Assembly (NCBI GenBank): GCA_024195265.1
Contig: JAJLRJ010000010.1
Coordinates: forward strand, 23,329,454 to 23,393,453
Source of the DNA: Dendrophyllia cribrosa
Taxonomy: Eukaryota; Cnidaria; Anthozoa; Scleractinia; Dendrophylliidae
Length of the DNA: 64,000 nucleotides
Direction: 5' to 3'
Shown: positions 59,909 through 64,000 of the stretch, one piece after another
Layout of the letters: the number at the start of each line of letters is the position of its first letter
How positions within the stretch are numbered: position 1 is the first letter of the stretch
Position numbers and translations under genes: made by a program
The notes under the pieces: model-generated
The model's database searches: none
Told to the model about the DNA's origin: nothing
The model's input: only the letters and a program-made list of their open reading frames with translations

Positions 59909-62900
59909 TTAATTTAGTCTAATTTTTTTCCAACATGGCAGTTTGTCATGGGTGACCTGTTCCCATGCTTTTCTCTTGTCCTTTCGTCCTTTTGTGTTCC
60001 CGCTCTGGCATGATACTGATCTCTGTATTCTAATAGTGTTGCTGTTATAGCCAAATGCTCTAATGTCAGGATTGTCACTTCTTCTTCCTAGTTTCCGCTG
60101 GTTGCCAAAGAACTCCTCGATAGTATCCTGACAGAAGCGCTCTGTCAACACAAACTCCACACCCTCTTGCAGAAGGAACTTGGTCACTTCTATGGCAGAG
60201 TGGACAGTGATCTTGAAACCCTCGTACGTCTGCCATGAAATGAACATTCGGTTTCTTGCATTCTGTGTGTAGTTTCCTGGTCGGGTATCTGTACTTTCTT
60301 TCCAGCTCCTTAAGTATTCCAGGAAATCCATCAACCACTGGAACCTAAAACAATATTAACAATATATTGGATTTAATATTTTGTTACAGTATGGTACTTG
60401 TTAATGTAAAATACTATATAATGATTTGATTAAGCACCCACCTTCTAATAAGCGCCCCCTCCCAAATATAAGCCCCTCTCATTTTCCTGCTTTCTTGTCC
60501 CGTCCGGTAGTGTTTTGGCTGGCTAAGAAAATACTACCCCTTCAAGGACAGGCTATTTAGGCAAGTGGCTTTAAGTTCATTCACAACTCAATGTGTACCC
60601 TAGTTTTTTCCATTCCTGCTATAGCATGGTAGTACTTGTTAATGTAAAATACTGTAATGATTCAATTGGGTGCCCACCTTCTAATAAGTGACCCCTCCCA
60701 AATATACAGTGTAAGCCCCTTCTCATACCCCAAAAATGAAATAAGCACCATGAATCATTACAATAGTTTAGTCATAAAAGTGCATTAGTGTCCATTTCAC
60801 AGGTTTATTAATATGGCGCAAGGTTAATTATGGTTAATTAGTATGGCGCAAGGAGTGGTTTTCGTTTCTTTTGATGCTCTGATGTGCTCCGTACATTGAG
60901 ACAATCAAAGAAACCATCTACCATCTCGCACAACTTTGCTGTTGCTGCTGCTTCTGCTGGACCAAATGACTTCAGGACGGCAGCTACAGATGAACTCAGA
61001 ACTTGAGCAGCCAGGTTAACACGCATCACAGAGTAGGAGTTCGGGTTGATATGGTCATATGTCAGTCGTGGCAGTAACTTCAATCCATTATCAATGTCCT
61101 GGTAGAACATCTGTGCTATATGCGACCACAGAATATAATGACCATTGTTCCACATGTATCTTGTGCATGTTCCTGAGCCAGAGTGGAGCAGACAGTTTCT
61201 GGTGGTCTTGATCAGATGTGGGGCATCTGAAAAGAAATATATGAACCGGTGCGGTGCATACAGGTTCACAGTTCGGTAGCACAGGTCCCCATCATCTCCA
61301 TCCAGCTGTTTATGTAGCCGGAAGAACCTCCTGTTAGGGGTGGCGCCATCACAGGTAGTAGCAATAACCCACAGGTTACATGTGGTCTCCAGTATACAAA
61401 CTGCTTCCCAAAACAGTGGCATCAGCTGCACTGCAGTCACACCAGTGGTAGCAAAGTGAGCCAAGCAAAACTTGAGTTCTGTGCATACTCCACGCACAAG
61501 GAAAGCCAGAGCATGGGTAGCGATCTCATCTGATTTCTCAAGAACTGCAAAGTTCAATTCCAGGTCACCGAGATAAGTAAATCCAATCAGTTCTCCAGTG
61601 TTCTTATCCAAAACAAGGTTTGACATAACTTTCATTTCGTCAAACAATAACACCACATATCTTTGGACATCAAAATAAGAACTAGTTATGTCATTTAACT
61701 CGTTCACGACTTCTTCTTGAAAACCCCTCTGTGGCCTTATAGCATTCCGATAATCCTTTAAGCGGCGCTGGCTTGGTAGCACCAACACTCCGCTGTTTCG
61801 TAACTCCTCGTAGCATGATGGTGACTTGGCTGCTAGTGATAAACAGAACCGTATAATCATCGGGTGGTACCGAACACCAGTCTTGCTACTTGAGAAGAGC
61901 TTCTTCTGCTGTTGCCAGAATAAATTCATAAACGGTGTAACATTTTCATCATTTTCATCAAGAATTCTAGTAAAGTCATTACTCATTTCATGGTCCACCA
62001 CAATGTTCGACTTAACAATTTCTGTTCGAATTTCATCCAGTTCGCGTTCGAGCTCTGCACACCTCAATCTTTGCCCTTGCAAGGTCAGCTTCAGTCTCTT
62101 TGGGTCCGTATTTGAAACTGGTGCCTTAACATGAGTCGGTGTGGCAAGTCGCCTTTCCTTTGCTTTGATGTTCGCACTCGAATAAGCTGAAAAATCTGCA
62201 CATGATACACAATCTGTTTCTGCGCAAAGCAAATTACAGTCTTTTGCCCTCCAGTAGTCCTTGCTGGGAAACTGCTCCTCACGGTCATCAAACATTGCAT
62301 CGACATCCATAGGAATTACATGGTGGTATAGTTGACTAGTCAGTTCTGTGGCCTTTACACCACAGCACAGTTTATAGTTGTCAATATCCTTCACAAGACT
62401 TGATACAGTCACATTTCGCATTGACCGCCGGTATTTTAAATATAAGTCGTGGTCCTCTGGTAGATAGCATCCATATGTTTTAACTGCATATCCAAGGCTG
62501 TCATCCACAATAAGTTCAATCTCTGGTAATAGAAATGGGTCTACCATCTTTTTCAATACCAGCTTGCCATTTACTTTCTTGTACTGCCATTCCTTCAGAC
62601 TTTTCAATGACTTCACCCGCTGGCACACTTCTTCAAAGTTTTTGTAGCATTGTCTGGGAGGATCGCTAAAATCACTCACAACAGAACGTTCTGCTCTTGG
62701 TGTTGGCTTGGCAGTTTCGTGGCTCTTTTTAGGGAGATTTAGCTTCGGGATCGCACCAAAGCGTGGTTTTTTCTTTGTCATTTTTTCTCCATAGACTACA
62801 AGATAGAAAATACACACATCTAAACTCAGTAGAACTCAATAACGCGTGCGTTTCGCGATCATATTTATATAATAAACGACTGCAAAATTCACAACTACAG

Positions 62901-63214
62901 GTATTAAACAACAAAGTTAGTAGAGGGGACTCTACTAGCCATGGTAACAACTATATGGTAACAACAAGCGTTTTTGACTTACAAATCTCGATATCTTCTG
63001 CTTCAAAATGCCTCTCACAGGTAAACACATTGTCGTTCTTGATTCTCTCCCTGAATTCGCGATCTACTTCTCTCGTTTTCGTTATCTCGTTCAACCAATC
63101 GTCTCTCCATTTCTTGTACGCGTCGTTCTTCGCTGCCGGTAGCTTCCAAATTCCTACACCTTTCGTTCTTCTGCACGTTCCACAACCAGTCACTGCACAG
63201 TTCTCACCTGGCAT
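59909..63214 (-). CDS. THAP-domain P-element-type transposase
   Basis: Exon 1 (63214-62983) encodes a THAP zinc finger: [14 protein letters not shown], a central IWKLP with downstream Trp, and FTCERHF, giving the C2CH zinc ligands for sequence-specific DNA binding. Exon 2 (62795-60838) is in phase and carries a basic leader (MTKKKPRFG), then [28 protein letters not shown] and [15 protein letters not shown], which match the catalytic Asp and insertion-domain region of P/THAP9 transposases. Exon 3 (60345-59909) has [11 protein letters not shown] and [20 protein letters not shown], where the catalytic Glu of the family lies, then a basic tail (CWKKIRLN). The exon 2 end (RKPLLAPY, stop) falls in a small tandem duplication of CTTGCGCCATA...TTAACC and no clear donor is seen, so the transposase may be truncated, or a short exon is missed. 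Confidence 0.82.
60405..60735. repeat. Duplicated segment in the transposase intron
   Basis: GTACTTGTTAATGTAAAATACT...CCCACCTTCTAATAAG occurs twice, about 230 bases apart (60395-60480 and 60632-60720), between transposase exons 2 and 3. Non-coding. Confidence 0.7.
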
Positions 63215-63410
63215 TTTGATACTGAACTTTTGTTTTTCGTATTTATGCTATTTTATCCTCGATCGCACAACAATTTATCAAAATATAAGCAAAAGATTAC
63301 TCGCGCTTCGAGAGTCATGTCACTCCGGACGCCATCTTTAGTTTTCATGTGCAGGGTCAATATCACGTGACTACGCAAAAAGAATAACAAAGACATCGTT
63401 CTTTGAAGTT

Positions 63411-63444
<34 letters not shown>

Positions 63445-63689
63445 ATGCAAAACATAACAAGCATATTTAATACTGACAAAAAAGATATTCAAAACTTCAA
63501 TTACATATTCTCTGACTCGCAATTTCCAGCAAAACCAAGTTAAATATTAACAAAAATTTAATTCAAACATTTGGCTTGCAAAATTCAAATTTATTATTTG
63601 TACGCATCCTCCTCTCTCTCCGGTTCCCTAGCCTCACCTCCTTGGCACCGCCCAAATTACACCCGACATGAGCCAAGTGTACTCAGCGG

Positions 63690-64000
63690 ATGATCAGCGG
63701 TTGCCTTCAGGAGGTAAACATGGCGGTGAAATGGCGGTTGATTACCGGTGTTTCACCGTTTGGTCGTGTAAGATACTCCATTGAACGACTAATATGGAAG
63801 GCAAAACACAAAGTTTATACCTTAACCTTATTCATAAGCGACATATATACAAAGCTTGGGGTCAGCGATTGTTTTTATCGTCTGGAAACATCGAGCGAAA
63901 TTCCAACACGATGAAGCTGTACAAAATATGCTTGCAAGGTAAGTCAAGCTTTAATCGTTCAAAAACGTTTTATTCGCTTTAAAATGAACCAAAAGGCGTT
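63690..64000 (+). pseudogene. Inverted partial duplicate of the 54.6-54.9 kb promoter/exon
   Basis: 63745-64000 matches the reverse complement of about 54628-54870. It includes ACGACTAATATGGAAGGCAA, the block up to GCTTGGGGTCAGCGATTG, the short exon ATGAAGCTGTACAAAATATG (MKLYKICLQ) and its GTAAGTC donor at 63942, then intron sequence to the window edge. It may be the first exon of an intact paralogue continuing beyond the window, or a broken duplicate. Confidence 0.6.

Larger units (their letters stand above)
57395..63447. mobile_element. Complete P-element-like transposon, 6053 bp
   Basis: The terminal inverted repeats are 43 bases and essentially perfect, starting CATAGTTAATAGAGGGGACT and continuing GGTTATGAAAGCCGGCGAAC. 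Both flanks are CAAAACA (57388-57394 and 63448-63454). Subterminal GACCCTGCACA / TGTGCAGGGTC copies lie near each end. Inside, a THAP transposase gene reads leftward and a zinc-finger gene reads rightward. Drosophila P elements have 31-bp ends and 8-bp duplications; here 7 bases are duplicated, as at the related 27782-28054 element. Perfect ends suggest recent movement, although the coding parts show damage. Confidence 0.92.

Noticed and set aside
1..64000. CRISPR array, prophage, operon or bacterial island
   Set aside because: Introns, THAP and SLC1/iGluR genes and eukaryotic transposons dominate; short tandem repeats seen have no spacer structure.

Overview
The window looks like nuclear DNA of an invertebrate, most likely an anthozoan cnidarian such as a stony coral or sea anemone. 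It has AT-rich non-coding DNA, short GT-AG exons, two multi-exon membrane-protein genes, and very dense DNA-transposon, Penelope-like, LINE and tRNA-SINE remains. I cannot name the species. There is no rRNA gene, CRISPR array, operon or bacterial signal.

Two host genes can be assembled exon by exon with consistent splice phases. (1) An SLC1 (EAAT/ASCT-type) transporter runs on the + strand from 12787 to 21359 in seven exons (523 aa). It keeps the NMDG and HP2 motifs, but has Ile where acidic-amino-acid transporters have the substrate-binding Arg. (2) An ionotropic-glutamate-receptor-like subunit runs on the - strand from 43478 to 30876 in seven exons (485 aa). It has no amino-terminal domain, and its pore loop carries a potassium-channel filter, TVGYGD. 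Its last intron holds a 4.9-kb long-inverted-repeat element with TTAA target duplications.

The rest is mostly mobile DNA. 471-9665 is a cluster: a transposase-like gene (8026-5101, - strand) split by one in-frame stop, partial copies of its 3' end, and two opposed copies of a ~1.1-1.2 kb repeat on either side; a third copy lies at 45311-46440. 10740-11580 and 52950-53270 are Penelope-like GIY-YIG fragments. 26059-27305 is a KIAA1958/Crypton-like gene fragment split by a MITE. 46488-49100 is a LINE reverse transcriptase with a 1.4-kb insertion. 57395-63447 is a complete P-element-like transposon (6053 bp) with 43-bp terminal inverted repeats, a THAP transposase gene on - and a decayed zinc-finger gene on +. 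Two ~274-bp relatives (27782-28054, 36581-36855) carry matching ends.

The small inverted-repeat elements sort into families by ends and target duplications: TTAA (4678-5078, 31221-36142, 50267-50648, 55398-55858); 8-bp duplications with CCCGGG ends and poly-G (21915-22372, 33562-34389, 38237-38568); 3-bp TAA/TTA (18915-19228, 26401-27163, 32313-32644); 7-bp P-like. Several long GC-rich foldbacks and more than ten long poly-G/poly-C runs complete the picture. Exons of another gene (56988-53640, - strand) have a partial head-to-head duplicate at the right edge.
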